Notes under the pieces: generated by a model | Seen by the model: only the letters and a program-made list of their open reading frames with translations | What the model was told of the DNA's origin: nothing | Database searches by the model: none | Shown: positions 51,559 through 60,654 of the stretch, piece after piece | Numbering within the stretch: position 1 is the stretch's first letter | Layout of the letters: the number at the start of each line of letters is the position of its first letter | Program-made: the position numbers and the translations under genes | Assembly: GCA_965178635.1 (NCBI GenBank) | Contig: CBCXVT010000010.1 | Span: 62,001-126,000, forward strand | Source of the DNA: GCA-2733415 sp965178635 | Lineage (GTDB): Bacteria > Bacteroidota > Bacteroidia > Flavobacteriales > Flavobacteriaceae | DNA length: 64,000 nt | Direction: 5' to 3'

Positions 51559-52449
51559 ATGCGTAAATTAATCTCATTTTTTTGTTTATTACTAATTGTG
51601 TTTACTACAAATGCGCAAGAATTGAACTGTACTTTAGCTATTAATGCAGAGCAAACAGGGAGGCCAAATGAACAAGTATTTAAAACTTTAGAACGGTCAT
51701 TAAATGATTTTATAAATAAAACAACTTGGACAGATAAAGTATTCGCGCCTCAAGAACGTATTGATTGTGGTATGGTGATTACAATTACTGACATGGGAAC
51801 AGATACATTTACCGGTACATTACAGGTACAATCATCAAGACCTACATTTAATTCAACGTATAGCACACCAGTTTTTAACTTTAATGATAAAGATTTTAAC
51901 TTTAATTATGTTGAGTTTCAGAATTTAACATTTAATCCTAATCAATTTGATTCAAATTTAATATCTGTAATTGCTTATTACGCTTATATGATTATTGGTT
52001 TAGATGCAGATACCTATTCTAAAAAAGGGGGAGAAGAGTATTATAACCAGGCAAAAAACATTTTAAATGTAGCGCAATCTGTTGGAGGAAAAGGTTGGGG
52101 GCCTACTGATGGAAACCAAACAAGATATCAATTAATAGATCAAATTTTATCGCCAACTTATATGGAGTATAGAAATGTGTTATACTCTTACCATAGAAAC
52201 GCGTTAGATGTAATGAGTTCTAATCAGAAGAAAGCCAAAGAACGTATCATTTTAAGTTTAAAAGAGTTTAAGAAAATGAATTCTAGGCGTCCAAATTCGT
52301 TTATTCAACGTGTGTTTTTTGATGCTAAATCTGATGAAATTGAACAAATTTTTAGTGGTGGACAAAGCGTTAAAATTACAGAATTAGTTGAGGTGTTAAA
52401 TCGTGTGTCACCAAATAATTCTTCTAAATGGAGTAACATAAAGTTTTAA
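51559..52449 (+). CDS. DUF4835 secreted protein
   Basis: 296 residues with a signal peptide (MRKLISFFCLLLIVFTTNAQ). The sequence ELNCTLAINAEQTGRPNEQVFKTLERSLNDFI and later NFNYVEFQNLTFNPNQFDSNLISVIAYYAYMIIGLDADTYS is the DUF4835 signature. The gene typically sits between coaBC and recN in flavobacteria, as here, with 55 nt to coaBC. Function unknown; predicted periplasmic or outer-membrane associated. Confidence 0.88.
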   Translation: MRKLISFFCLLLIVFTTNAQELNCTLAINAEQTGRPNEQVFKTLERSLNDFINKTTWTDKVFAPQERIDCGMVITITDMGTDTFTGTLQVQSSRPTFNSTYSTPVFNFNDKDFNFNYVEFQNLTFNPNQFDSNLISVIAYYAYMIIGLDADTYSKKGGEEYYNQAKNILNVAQSVGGKGWGPTDGNQTRYQLIDQILSPTYMEYRNVLYSYHRNALDVMSSNQKKAKERIILSLKEFKKMNSRRPNSFIQRVFFDAKSDEIEQIFSGGQSVKITELVEVLNRVSPNNSSKWSNIKF

Positions 52450-52498
52450 TAGAGAACTGTTATTAGTATTCTTAATTTCATCTTATAAACCATTCATT

Positions 52499-54154
52499 TT
52501 GTTAACGAACCTTTCCATAAAAAACTTTGCGCTGATTGATAATTTAGAGGTTGCCTTTAATGATGGGTTTTCTATAATTACTGGTGAAACAGGTGCGGGT
52601 AAATCTATTTTATTAGGTGGTTTAGGCTTAATTTTAGGAAAACGAGCAGATTTATCTGTGATTAATGACGCCACAGTAAAATGTGTAGTTGAAGCTGAAT
52701 TTAATATTGAGAATTACAATCTTCAAAAATTATTCAAGCAGTCTGAATTAGATTATGAAGCGCAAACCATTATCAGAAGAGAAATTTCCCCTTCTGGTAA
52801 ATCACGAGCATTTATAAACGATTCACCTGTATCATTACAAGTTTTAAAAACTGTGAGTGAGAAGTTGATAGATATCCACTCACAGCACCAAACCTTGCAG
52901 CTAACAGATAATTCATTTCAGTTTGAAGTGATTGATGCCTTGGCAAAAAATGACGCTAAGTTATCTGCTTATACAAAAGAATTGCAGGTGTATAAAAGTG
53001 TAGAAAAGGAATTACAAGATTTATTAGAGTTGCAGGCTAATGCTACCGAAACTCATGATTACAACACATTTTTATTAGAAGAATTGTTAAGTGCTAAGTT
53101 AGAAACGGTAAATCAAGAAGGATTAGAAGAAGAGCTGGAACAATTAAATAATGTAGAAGATATTCAGCAGCAATTATTACATGCTAATCAGTTGTGTTCA
53201 AATGAACAAGTTGGAATTTTAACCCTATTAGCAGAACTGAAAAACGGTTTGCGTGGTATTTCTAATTTCTCAGAAAATTACAACTCGTTATTCGAGCGTA
53301 TCAATTCTACACACATTGAATTAGAAGATGTGTTTGGTGAAATTGAGCAAGCACAAGAATCGGTTGAAGCTAATCCGCAACGTTTAGAAGAGGTTACTAC
53401 TATTTTGAATACTGTGCAGAGTTTATTTCAGAAACATAATGTAGATTCTGTAGAAGAACTTTTAGTTATTCAAAACGACTTAGATGCAAAAGTTGGTGTT
53501 GTAGCTAATTTAGATGATACTATTGCTGATAAGAAAAAAGAGGTTGCTATTCAAAAGGAGAAAGTTCAAACTATAGCAACAACTTTATCAGAAAACAGAC
53601 AAAAAGCTATTCCGAAATTAATACAGCAGCTTGAAAAAATATTAAAAAACCTGGGTATGGAAAATGCTCAGTTTGAAATTACTGTACATCAAGAAAATAC
53701 ATTCTTGTCAAACGGAAAAGATGTATTATTATTCTTATTTTCTGCTAATAAAGGCGGGAATTTTAATGAATTGAAAAAGGCTGCGTCAGGAGGGGAATTA
53801 TCGCGTATCATGTTAGCCATTAAAGCTATTTTGTCAAAATATAAGAAGTTGCCAACTATTATGTTTGATGAAATTGATACCGGAGTTTCAGGTGATGTAG
53901 CTCATAAAATGGGGATGTTAATGCAGTATATGAGTGATAATATGCAGGTATTTAGTATTACGCATTTATCACAAATAGCAAGTAAAGGTAGTGCGCATTT
54001 TAAAGTGTATAAGGAAGATGTTTCTGGTAAAACTAGATCTGACTTAAAGCAACTAAGCCCTGATGAACGTGTCAATGAAATTGCTGAGATGATAGGAGGT
54101 AAGGACCTGACGGATTCTGCAATAAATCATGCTAAAGAGTTGTTGAATAACTAA
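52499..54154 (+). CDS. recN: DNA repair protein RecN (TTG start)
   Basis: 551 residues, an SMC-like ATPase acting on double-strand breaks. Walker A GETGAGKS at about 29-36, a long coiled coil (about 150-385), then the signature AASGGELSRIMLAIKA and Walker B TIMFDEIDTGVSG. The start must be TTG 52499: it gives LTNLSIKNFALIDNLEV, matching the family's first strand, and no in-frame ATG occurs before the Walker A. Same strand as DUF4835, 50 nt apart. Normal length. Confidence 0.93.
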   Translation: MLTNLSIKNFALIDNLEVAFNDGFSIITGETGAGKSILLGGLGLILGKRADLSVINDATVKCVVEAEFNIENYNLQKLFKQSELDYEAQTIIRREISPSGKSRAFINDSPVSLQVLKTVSEKLIDIHSQHQTLQLTDNSFQFEVIDALAKNDAKLSAYTKELQVYKSVEKELQDLLELQANATETHDYNTFLLEELLSAKLETVNQEGLEEELEQLNNVEDIQQQLLHANQLCSNEQVGILTLLAELKNGLRGISNFSENYNSLFERINSTHIELEDVFGEIEQAQESVEANPQRLEEVTTILNTVQSLFQKHNVDSVEELLVIQNDLDAKVGVVANLDDTIADKKKEVAIQKEKVQTIATTLSENRQKAIPKLIQQLEKILKNLGMENAQFEITVHQENTFLSNGKDVLLFLFSANKGGNFNELKKAASGGELSRIMLAIKAILSKYKKLPTIMFDEIDTGVSGDVAHKMGMLMQYMSDNMQVFSITHLSQIASKGSAHFKVYKEDVSGKTRSDLKQLSPDERVNEIAEMIGGKDLTDSAINHAKELLNN

Positions 54155-54232
54155 TTAGCTGCATTGTATTAGTTACATTAGTTATATTTCAAAATTAACC
54201 TTATTTTTAGCTATGTAAATACATTATAAAAC

Positions 54233-54913
54233 ATGGCACAGATTTCAAAATCAGCACTTAATTTTTTAGAAAATTTATCTCATAACAACAACAGAGAGTG
54301 GTTTAATGAGCGTAAAACAACGTTTAAAACTCACGAGAAGGAAGCAAAAATGTTTTATCAATCAGTTCTAGAGAAGTTACGTGAAACAGATGAAATTGAT
54401 GCCTATAAGTTAATGCGTATTTATAGAGACGTCCGTTTTTCAAAAGATAAAACTCCTTATAAAGCACGTTTCGCTGGAAGTTTTAAACGTTCTACTGAAG
54501 CACTTCGTGGGGGCTATTTTTTAAATATAGAACCTAATAACTGTATGGTTGGCGGTGGATTTTATGGACCAAATCCAAAAGATTTATTGCGCATTAGAAG
54601 TGAATTTGCTATTGATTCTTCTGAGATTGAAACTATTATTAACAGTAAAAAATTTAAAGCAACATTTCCTAGTGGTATTGAAGGTGATGGTGTAAAAACT
54701 GCACCAAAAGGGTTTTCAAAAGATAATGAGGCAATAGAGTTGATTCGTAAAAAGCAATTCTATGTTATGAAGTCATTTACCAATGAAGAGCTATTATCTG
54801 AAGACTTTGCTGATAAAGTTGTAGAAGTGTTTGTTACACTCCGCCCATTTTTTGATTATATGAGCGAAGTATTAACAACAAATTTAAATGGAGAATCGGT
54901 ATTAAAGTCTTAA
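54233..54913 (+). CDS. DUF2461 family protein
   Basis: 226 residues of the TIGR02453 family: LNFLENLSHNNNREWFNERKTTFK at the start, YKLMRIYRDVRFSKDKTPYKARFAGSF and GGGFYGPNPKDLLRIR are typical. Soluble, no signal peptide. Characterised roles are lacking. Its 3' end overlaps the stop of the next gene on the other strand by 4 nt. Confidence 0.9.
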   Translation: MAQISKSALNFLENLSHNNNREWFNERKTTFKTHEKEAKMFYQSVLEKLRETDEIDAYKLMRIYRDVRFSKDKTPYKARFAGSFKRSTEALRGGYFLNIEPNNCMVGGGFYGPNPKDLLRIRSEFAIDSSEIETIINSKKFKATFPSGIEGDGVKTAPKGFSKDNEAIELIRKKQFYVMKSFTNEELLSEDFADKVVEVFVTLRPFFDYMSEVLTTNLNGESVLKS

Positions 54914-55329
54914 CCAGCGATTAATAAATCATCTGGTTGTTCAAATTGTAGCGCATTATCTTTTAAGCGTTCAATAACTAAATGCATCATACGTTTATTA
55001 AGGGCTGACGAATTTTTAATATAATGTTTGTATTCTTCAACGGTAAATACGCCAATGACCATTCCTTTTAAAGAGTTTCTGAATTTCACATCTTTTTGAA
55101 TGGCATTCTCTATATAGTCTATTTTTTTTGATGTTGCCAGAGTATAATAAAAACCTTTATGTTTTTTAATATAGTTTTTAAAAGCTTCAATTAACAGGTC
55201 GTTTTGAAATTTAATAGCTGGCCTAATTGTGGCATTTTGAAAATACTCATCTTCAGACATGTTATCCGATAGAGTTGTAGTTTTTACGCCTAATCTAATC
55301 TTTACTAAATCATTTGTTCTATTGTCCAT
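54910..55329 (-). CDS. Conserved small hypothetical protein
   Basis: 139 residues, helical, no signal. TTTLSDNMSEDEYFQNATIRPAIKFQNDLL, NAIQKDVKFRNSLKGMVIGVFTVEEY and SSALNKRMMHLVIERLKD are blocks I recall as conserved in flavobacterial proteins sometimes labelled glyoxalase; I see no glyoxalase metal-binding pattern to justify that name. Convergent with DUF2461 and divergent from the repeat-domain gene at 55556. Confidence 0.8.
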   Translation of the reverse strand: MDNRTNDLVKIRLGVKTTTLSDNMSEDEYFQNATIRPAIKFQNDLLIEAFKNYIKKHKGFYYTLATSKKIDYIENAIQKDVKFRNSLKGMVIGVFTVEEYKHYIKNSSALNKRMMHLVIERLKDNALQFEQPDDLLIAG

Positions 55330-55465
55330 AATTTATAAAGTATTTGTTTACTCTAAATTACGATTTATGGGAGTAACCTATTAATTACAGTTATATAGTT
55401 ATCAACTGAGTTGTAAACAATTTGACGTATAATTACCTGAATGTTAATTATTTGTAATTATGTTG

Positions 55466-55473
55466 TATCTTTG
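55466..55473 (+). promoter_or_regulatory. -7 element before the gene at 55556
   Basis: TATCTTTG, exact TAnnTTTG, 82 nt upstream of the ATG. The long leader (55480-55555) has no further obvious structure. Confidence 0.5.
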
Positions 55474-55555
55474 TAATTCTTAAAATTCAAAAGAACTACT
55501 TCACATTACATACCCCAAGATTATAGTTGTATAATACTAATCAAAATTTAGGGAT

Positions 55556-56395
55556 ATGAAAAAGTCAAGTTTATTATTACAAATTGTATTGGGTGTATTA
55601 TTATTTAGTTCTGGTATTTTATCAGCACAGGAAAAAACCAACCAGCAATACTTAGCAGTAACTAAAATGCATTGGAACATGGATATGGAAGATTTTTCTA
55701 TGAAAGAATGGCAAGCTGTTGAGAAAGAATTTTTAGATAAAGTCACATTAAAAAACGACCATATTTTAGCTACAACAACATCACTTCATTTCATGACAGA
55801 AGATAATACAGAAGTATTATATGTCCAGTTGTTTAATTCATGGAATGATATTGATTTATCTAGTAAAAAAAATAATGAATTAATAAAAAAGGCTTGGCCA
55901 GATGAAGCTAAACGCAAAGCTTTTTTGAATAAACGTGATAGCTACTACAGTACTTATCATTCCGATGAGATTTACGCAACAATCTCTGGAGCAAAACCGT
56001 ATACAGAAACATCAAAAGATCCAATTCTTTATTATGTAAGGAAAAGTCAATTTGCTTTTCCTGAAGATGGAAGTGAAAAAGAATTTGAAACGCTTAGAAA
56101 AGCTTTTATAACTGATGTAATCTATAAGAACACATATATAAAAGCATATTATCCTTATGTACACGCATGGGGAGCTGATAAACGAGATTTTATTGAAGTA
56201 TATGCAGTAGAGTCGTTAGATGCAATAGATAAGTTATTTGTAGAACAGGAGAGGTTAAATAAAGCACGTTTTTCTGATGAGTCCAAAATGAAAACTGAAG
56301 GAAAAAAAATAGGGAAATATTTCACAGGTGTTCATGCTGATTATGTGTACAGGTCGGTGCCTGAGCTTGCAAAAAGAACTACAACTTCAAAATGA
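55556..56395 (+). CDS. Secreted protein with two tandem copies of an unnamed domain
   Basis: 279 residues: signal peptide (to about 25, ...SGILSAQ) then two related halves. Residues ~40-140 (EFLDKVTLKNDHILATTTSLHF ... VLYVQLFNSWNDIDLSSKKNNEL) and ~165-270 (AFITDVIYKNTYIKAYYPYVHAW ... FIEVYAVESLDAIDKLFVEQERL) line up, including KN-x-x-I, the hydrophobic V-Q/V-x-x-N/S-x-D-I strand and the final Y-x-x-H-x-D/Y motif. This suggests a duplicated dimeric alpha/beta-barrel-like unit. I do not recognise a family name. Own -7 element and own terminator. Confidence 0.75.
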   Translation: MKKSSLLLQIVLGVLLFSSGILSAQEKTNQQYLAVTKMHWNMDMEDFSMKEWQAVEKEFLDKVTLKNDHILATTTSLHFMTEDNTEVLYVQLFNSWNDIDLSSKKNNELIKKAWPDEAKRKAFLNKRDSYYSTYHSDEIYATISGAKPYTETSKDPILYYVRKSQFAFPEDGSEKEFETLRKAFITDVIYKNTYIKAYYPYVHAWGADKRDFIEVYAVESLDAIDKLFVEQERLNKARFSDESKMKTEGKKIGKYFTGVHADYVYRSVPELAKRTTTSK

Positions 56396-56413
56396 GAGCA
56401 ATAATTAATATAT

Positions 56414-56448
56414 AAAAAAAGCGCTTCAATTAGGAAGCGCTTTTTTTA
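56414..56448. terminator. Bidirectional terminator
   Basis: AAAAAAAGCGCTTC-AATTAG-GAAGCGCTTTTTTT between the repeat-domain gene and the convergent thioredoxin gene. Confidence 0.92.
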
Positions 56449-56467
56449 TAAACTGTAATCTAAAATA

Positions 56468-57466
56468 TTAGATACCTTGTTCTGTAAACATTTCAATCAA
56501 TTTAGGGCTAGAAGGTCTTGGAGCATCTGCATCTACAATATTACCATTTGGATCTAATAAGATAAACCTTGGTATTCCAGTTACCTCATAAGCTTTAGAA
56601 AATTCTCTATCATCTCCAGAATGTAATTGAATACCTCCTAATTCTTTTTCAGTAACCATTTTTGTCCAAGCTTCTTTGTTTTTGTCAACAGAGATACTTA
56701 CAAATTCAATGTCTTTACCATGGTATTTCTCTTCTACTTCTTTTAAGAATGGGATTTCTTTTTTACAAGGTCCGCACCAAGTAGCCCACATGTCAATATA
56801 AACATATTTACCTTTTAAGTCTGATAAAGATGTTTTCCCACCTTTATGGTTTTCATAATCAAAAGCAGCTGATTGTTGACCAACCATTGCTTTCATTTTT
56901 GTTTTTGCAGCAAACATTTGTGCAAATTGTCCAGACATACCTTCTATAGCTTTATATTGATTTGCTATTGTTGTACTGTCAATTAACGCTTTTCCACCTT
57001 CTAATAACGCAGTGTAATCAGCTTTAAACTTTGCTATTCCAGTATTAAAGTTCTCTTGGTCTCCACCAATTAAAGCTTCGTAATCTAAATTTTCTTGCAA
57101 TAATGTAATTTTTGAAAATAACTGATTTGCTTCAGACCCTTCACCAGTAAAGGCTAGTGATTTATCAAAGTCTTCGGTATCAACTGTCATGTTAAAATGA
57201 TCTCCTTTTTTAATATAAATAGAAGCTGCTTGATTGTTATCATGAATGGTGTAATTACCTTCATCTACTCTTAAAGTATCAGAGAACATACCGTTTTCAT
57301 CAACAGAAAGCTCTTTAATCATGTTTCTTCCTTGAATAATAGTTAATTTATCATTAACCTTATTTGTAATTTTTCCTGAAACTAAGGTGTAATCTACAGG
57401 TGTAGCTTCTTCTTTTTTACAAGAAATAACGGCTAAAGTTGCTAGTGCAAAAACAATTTTTTTCAT
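56468..57466 (-). CDS. TlpA-like thioredoxin lipoprotein with DUF4369-type N-domain
   Basis: 332 residues. A lipobox (LAVISCKKEE, Cys near 16), a beta-rich N-terminal domain (about 25-120, DUF4369-like), a helical spacer and a TlpA/AhpC-type thioredoxin domain from about 200: YVYIDMWATWCGPCKKEIPFL carries the WCGPC redox pair, followed by GIPRFILLDPNG with the cis-proline. Acts in periplasmic disulfide reduction or cytochrome/peptide maturation. Divergent from hutH over 184 bp. Confidence 0.92.
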   Translation of the reverse strand: MKKIVFALATLAVISCKKEEATPVDYTLVSGKITNKVNDKLTIIQGRNMIKELSVDENGMFSDTLRVDEGNYTIHDNNQAASIYIKKGDHFNMTVDTEDFDKSLAFTGEGSEANQLFSKITLLQENLDYEALIGGDQENFNTGIAKFKADYTALLEGGKALIDSTTIANQYKAIEGMSGQFAQMFAAKTKMKAMVGQQSAAFDYENHKGGKTSLSDLKGKYVYIDMWATWCGPCKKEIPFLKEVEEKYHGKDIEFVSISVDKNKEAWTKMVTEKELGGIQLHSGDDREFSKAYEVTGIPRFILLDPNGNIVDADAPRPSSPKLIEMFTEQGI

Positions 57467-57650
57467 TTTGATATTTTGATTTATACAATTTAAATTAACG
57501 AAAATAATAGCAATTTACTATTGATAAGTAAACTCTATATTTTTCATGGATGCTAAAAATACAGAAAATAAATAAATATGTATAAATACTTAACATTTGT
57601 TTTGGAAATCATTGGCGCTTTGCTGACTTTTGACTTTTATTTTTATAGAT

Positions 57651-59153
57651 ATGACACATAAAATTAGTACAAGTCGTTTGACTTTGGAGATTATTCAAAA
57701 CATTATTACTGAACGTAAAACAATTACTTTGTCTGAAGAGGCTGTTGAGAATATTCAGAAGTGTAGAGCATATTTAGATGAAAAAATGAAAAGAGAATCA
57801 AAGCCTATTTATGGTATAAATACAGGTTTTGGTTCATTGTGTAATGTTAAAATTGATGCTAATAATTTAACGCTATTACAAGAAAACTTAGTGATGTCTC
57901 ATGCTTGTGGAACAGGAGATAGAGTACCTCAAGACATTGTGAAATTGATGTTGTTACTTAAAATTCAAAGCTTAAGCTATGGTCACTCAGGTGTACAATT
58001 GGTAACTGTTGAGCGTTTGGTAACGATGTTTAATAATAACATATTACCAGTAATTTACACTCAAGGCTCATTAGGTGCTTCTGGTGATTTAGCGCCATTA
58101 GCTCATTTGGCATTACCACTTATTGGAGAAGGTCATGTAATGTATAATGATCAAGAGATTTCTGCTACAACTTTATTTAAAAAAATGGGTTGGGAGAAAA
58201 TCACTTTACAGTCTAAAGAAGGATTAGCGTTGTTAAACGGAACTCAATTTATGAGTGCTTATGGTGTTCATAATTTATTAAAAGCTTATAAGTTATCTTA
58301 TTTTGCTGATGCGATTGGAACAATGTCTTTAGAAGGGTTTGACGGGAATAAATCACCATTTTTAGCATTTTCACATATTATTCGTCCGCATAGTGGACAA
58401 TTACAAACTGCTGAGCGTATATCTTCTTTTTTAGAAGGTAGTGAATTGATTGAACAAGATGGAAAGGCAGTTCAAGATCCGTATTCTTTCAGATGCATGC
58501 CACAAGTTCATGGTGCGTCTAAAGACACTTTATCTTTTGTAAAAAAGACATTTGAAACAGAAATAAATTCGGTAACAGATAATCCGAATATTTTTATAGA
58601 AGAAGATTTGGTGATTTCTGCAGGGAACTTTCATGGACAACCATTAGCTTTAGCGGCCGATTATTTAGCCATTGCCATGTCGGAATTAGGAAGTATTTCT
58701 GAGAGAAGAACTTACCAGTTAATTTCAGGATTACGTGGTTTACCAGCGTTTTTGGTAAAAGAACCAGGATTAAATTCGGGTTTTATGATTCCGCAATATA
58801 CTGCAGCAAGTATTGCAAGTGCTAACAAACAGTTGTGTACGCCATCAAGTATTGATTCTATTGTGTCAAGTAACGGACAGGAAGATCATGTGAGTATGGG
58901 AGCAAATGGAGCTGTGAAATGTAAGACAGTGATTGATAATGTGGAACGTATTTTAGCTATTGAATTGCTAAATGCCACTCAAGCTTTAGAATTTAGAAAA
59001 CCTTTAAAATCGTCTGATTTTATAGAAACTTTAGTTGATGCGTATCGTAATGAAGTCCCTTTTGTAGAAATTGACCGATTATTACATGACGATATCCAAA
59101 ATTCAATAGCGTTTATTCAAAACTTTGAATTGGATAATGAAGTAATGTTTTAA
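57651..59153 (+). CDS. hutH: Histidine ammonia-lyase
   Basis: 500 residues; deaminates L-histidine to urocanate. The MIO prosthetic group forms from A143-S144-G145 in TQGSLGASGDLAPLAH; YGINTGFGSL (54-63) holds the catalytic Tyr and QDPYSFRCMPQVHGAS the substrate site. ATG 57651 chosen over an in-frame TTG seven codons upstream. With hutG at 35 kb it implies histidine utilisation, but hutU and hutI are not in this window. Confidence 0.96.
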   Translation: MTHKISTSRLTLEIIQNIITERKTITLSEEAVENIQKCRAYLDEKMKRESKPIYGINTGFGSLCNVKIDANNLTLLQENLVMSHACGTGDRVPQDIVKLMLLLKIQSLSYGHSGVQLVTVERLVTMFNNNILPVIYTQGSLGASGDLAPLAHLALPLIGEGHVMYNDQEISATTLFKKMGWEKITLQSKEGLALLNGTQFMSAYGVHNLLKAYKLSYFADAIGTMSLEGFDGNKSPFLAFSHIIRPHSGQLQTAERISSFLEGSELIEQDGKAVQDPYSFRCMPQVHGASKDTLSFVKKTFETEINSVTDNPNIFIEEDLVISAGNFHGQPLALAADYLAIAMSELGSISERRTYQLISGLRGLPAFLVKEPGLNSGFMIPQYTAASIASANKQLCTPSSIDSIVSSNGQEDHVSMGANGAVKCKTVIDNVERILAIELLNATQALEFRKPLKSSDFIETLVDAYRNEVPFVEIDRLLHDDIQNSIAFIQNFELDNEVMF

Positions 59154-59171
59154 AACAATTTTCATCATACT

Positions 59172-59206
59172 AAAAAAGTCAGTTATTATGTAGCTGACTT
59201 TTTTTA
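59172..59206. terminator. Bidirectional terminator
   Basis: AAAAAAGTCAG and CTGACTTTTTT arms around an 11-nt loop, between hutH and convergent acyP; it overlaps the acyP stop. Confidence 0.88.
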
Positions 59207-59482
59207 TTTGATAATATCAAATGTTGTGTAGTTTTTGGTTTGTTCGGTAGTATAATAAGTAACTTCCGTAACTTGAGAGAGGGGAGAACCTTCAGTTTTT
59301 AACCAATCTATAAAATCATAAAGAGTCTTCTTATCACCAACAGCTTCAATATATACTGAACCATCAGATTGATTTTTTACAAACCCAAAAAGTTTTAGTT
59401 CTCTTGCTTTCTGGTGTGTGTACTTTCTAAACCAAACGCCTTGAACTTTTCCTGTTACCGTTATATTGTATTGCAATATCAT
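59204..59482 (-). CDS. acyP: Acylphosphatase
   Basis: 92 residues, the classical size. GKVQGVWFRKYTHQKARELKLFGFVKN holds the phosphate-binding loop with the catalytic Arg and, further on, the Asn (VKNQSDGSV). Hydrolyses acyl-phosphates such as acetyl-phosphate or 1,3-bisphosphoglycerate in the cytosol. It starts 1 nt downstream of the thioesterase stop, so the pair is coupled. Confidence 0.95.
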   Translation of the reverse strand: MILQYNITVTGKVQGVWFRKYTHQKARELKLFGFVKNQSDGSVYIEAVGDKKTLYDFIDWLKTEGSPLSQVTEVTYYTTEQTKNYTTFDIIK

Positions 59483-59483
59483 A

Positions 59484-59876
59484 TTAAACTATTGCAACGG
59501 GTGTTTTATATTCATTAATGGCAACAAATGTAAAATGTCCTGTTACAGCTAATTCTCGCTCTGGGGCATACATGCGTTCTGTGAAAATATCAACTTTAAT
59601 TTTACAACTTGTTGTACCAACTTTAACCACAGTGGCAACTAACTCGATGATGCTTCCTTCTGGTATTGATTTTTCAAAGTCAATTTGATCTGTAGAAACT
59701 GTAACCATTCGTTTCCTGCTAAACCTAGTGGCGCAAATAAACGAAGCTTCATCCATTAATTGTAAAGCAGTACCACCAAATAAAGTGTCATAATGGTTTG
59801 TGGTATTCGGGAATACAGCTTTGAAAATTCGGGTTTCAGACTGTTTTATACGTTCTTCTAATGTCATTGTTTCCAT
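59484..59876 (-). CDS. Hotdog-fold acyl-CoA thioesterase
   Basis: 130 residues of the BACH/YciA type: PNTTNHYDTLFGGTALQLMDEASFICATRF contains the FGG-x-x-L-x-x-MDE catalytic/helix motif, then VSTDQIDFEKSIPEGSIIELVATVVKVG. Releases CoA from acyl-CoA. First gene of the pair with acyP; divergent from the nitroreductase-family gene. Confidence 0.92.
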   Translation of the reverse strand: METMTLEERIKQSETRIFKAVFPNTTNHYDTLFGGTALQLMDEASFICATRFSRKRMVTVSTDQIDFEKSIPEGSIIELVATVVKVGTTSCKIKVDIFTERMYAPERELAVTGHFTFVAINEYKTPVAIV

Positions 59877-59948
59877 AAATATGTTTTTAGGCTATAATTG
59901 CATCAATTTTTATTATGAAATTATAGATGCAAAAGCACTTACAATAGT

Positions 59949-59956
59949 TACTTTTG
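59949..59956 (+). promoter_or_regulatory. -7 element of the nitroreductase-family gene
   Basis: TACTTTTG fits TAnnTTTG and lies 17 nt before the ATG at 59974, supporting that start over the longer open frame. Confidence 0.55.
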
Positions 59957-59973
59957 CAGTAAATATAGTTGAT

Positions 59974-60603
59974 ATGAATATAATAGAGAGTTTAAAATGG
60001 CGATATGCTACAAAAAAGTTTGATACTACAAAATTGGTGTCGGATGAAAAATTAGCTATTTTAAAGGAAGCATTCACACTTACGGCAACATCATATGGTT
60101 TACAGCCAGTAAAAATGTTAGTGATATCTAATAAAGCTATTCAAGAGCAATTGGTTGCACATTCTTATAATCAACAGCAAGTTGCTCAGGCGTCACATGT
60201 GTTAGTGATTTGTAGAGAGAATACAATTGATGAAGCATTTATTCGAGATTGTTTTGAAAATGAAAAAGATATTAGAGGAACTTCAGACGATGTACTTGAT
60301 GGATTTCGTTCCTACTTAATAAATGATTTTTCATATAAATCTGATGATGATATCAAGTTATGGGCAACTAAACAAGCATATATCATTTTAGGGAACTTAT
60401 TAACAGTTTGTGCAGTTGAGCAAATAGATGCGTGCCCAATGGAAGGGTTTGTTCCAGAACAATATGATGAGTTATTAGATTTAAAATCTAAAGGTTTATC
60501 ATCTGTATTAGTGTTACCAATTGGGTATCGTGCTGAAGACGATATGTTCTCAGAATTAAAAAAAGTAAGAAAATCTGTAGCAAATAATATAATTGATTAT
60601 TAA
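59974..60603 (+). CDS. Nitroreductase-family NAD(P)H oxidoreductase
   Basis: 209 residues of the FMN-dependent NfsB-like group: SLKWRYATKKFDTTKLVSDEKL is the typical start with the FMN-phosphate Arg/Lys, AFTLTATSYGLQPVKMLVISN the second FMN segment, DACPMEGFVPEQYDELLDL and the GYRAEDD end. Reduces nitro compounds or quinones, possibly as a dihydropteridine reductase. Starts at ATG 59974. The damaged thioredoxin gene follows 51 nt downstream. Confidence 0.92.
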   Translation: MNIIESLKWRYATKKFDTTKLVSDEKLAILKEAFTLTATSYGLQPVKMLVISNKAIQEQLVAHSYNQQQVAQASHVLVICRENTIDEAFIRDCFENEKDIRGTSDDVLDGFRSYLINDFSYKSDDDIKLWATKQAYIILGNLLTVCAVEQIDACPMEGFVPEQYDELLDLKSKGLSSVLVLPIGYRAEDDMFSELKKVRKSVANNIIDY

Positions 60604-60654
60604 ATTGGTAAGGTATTTGTGACACTACTAACTAATAAGTTTAAGTATAAACCG

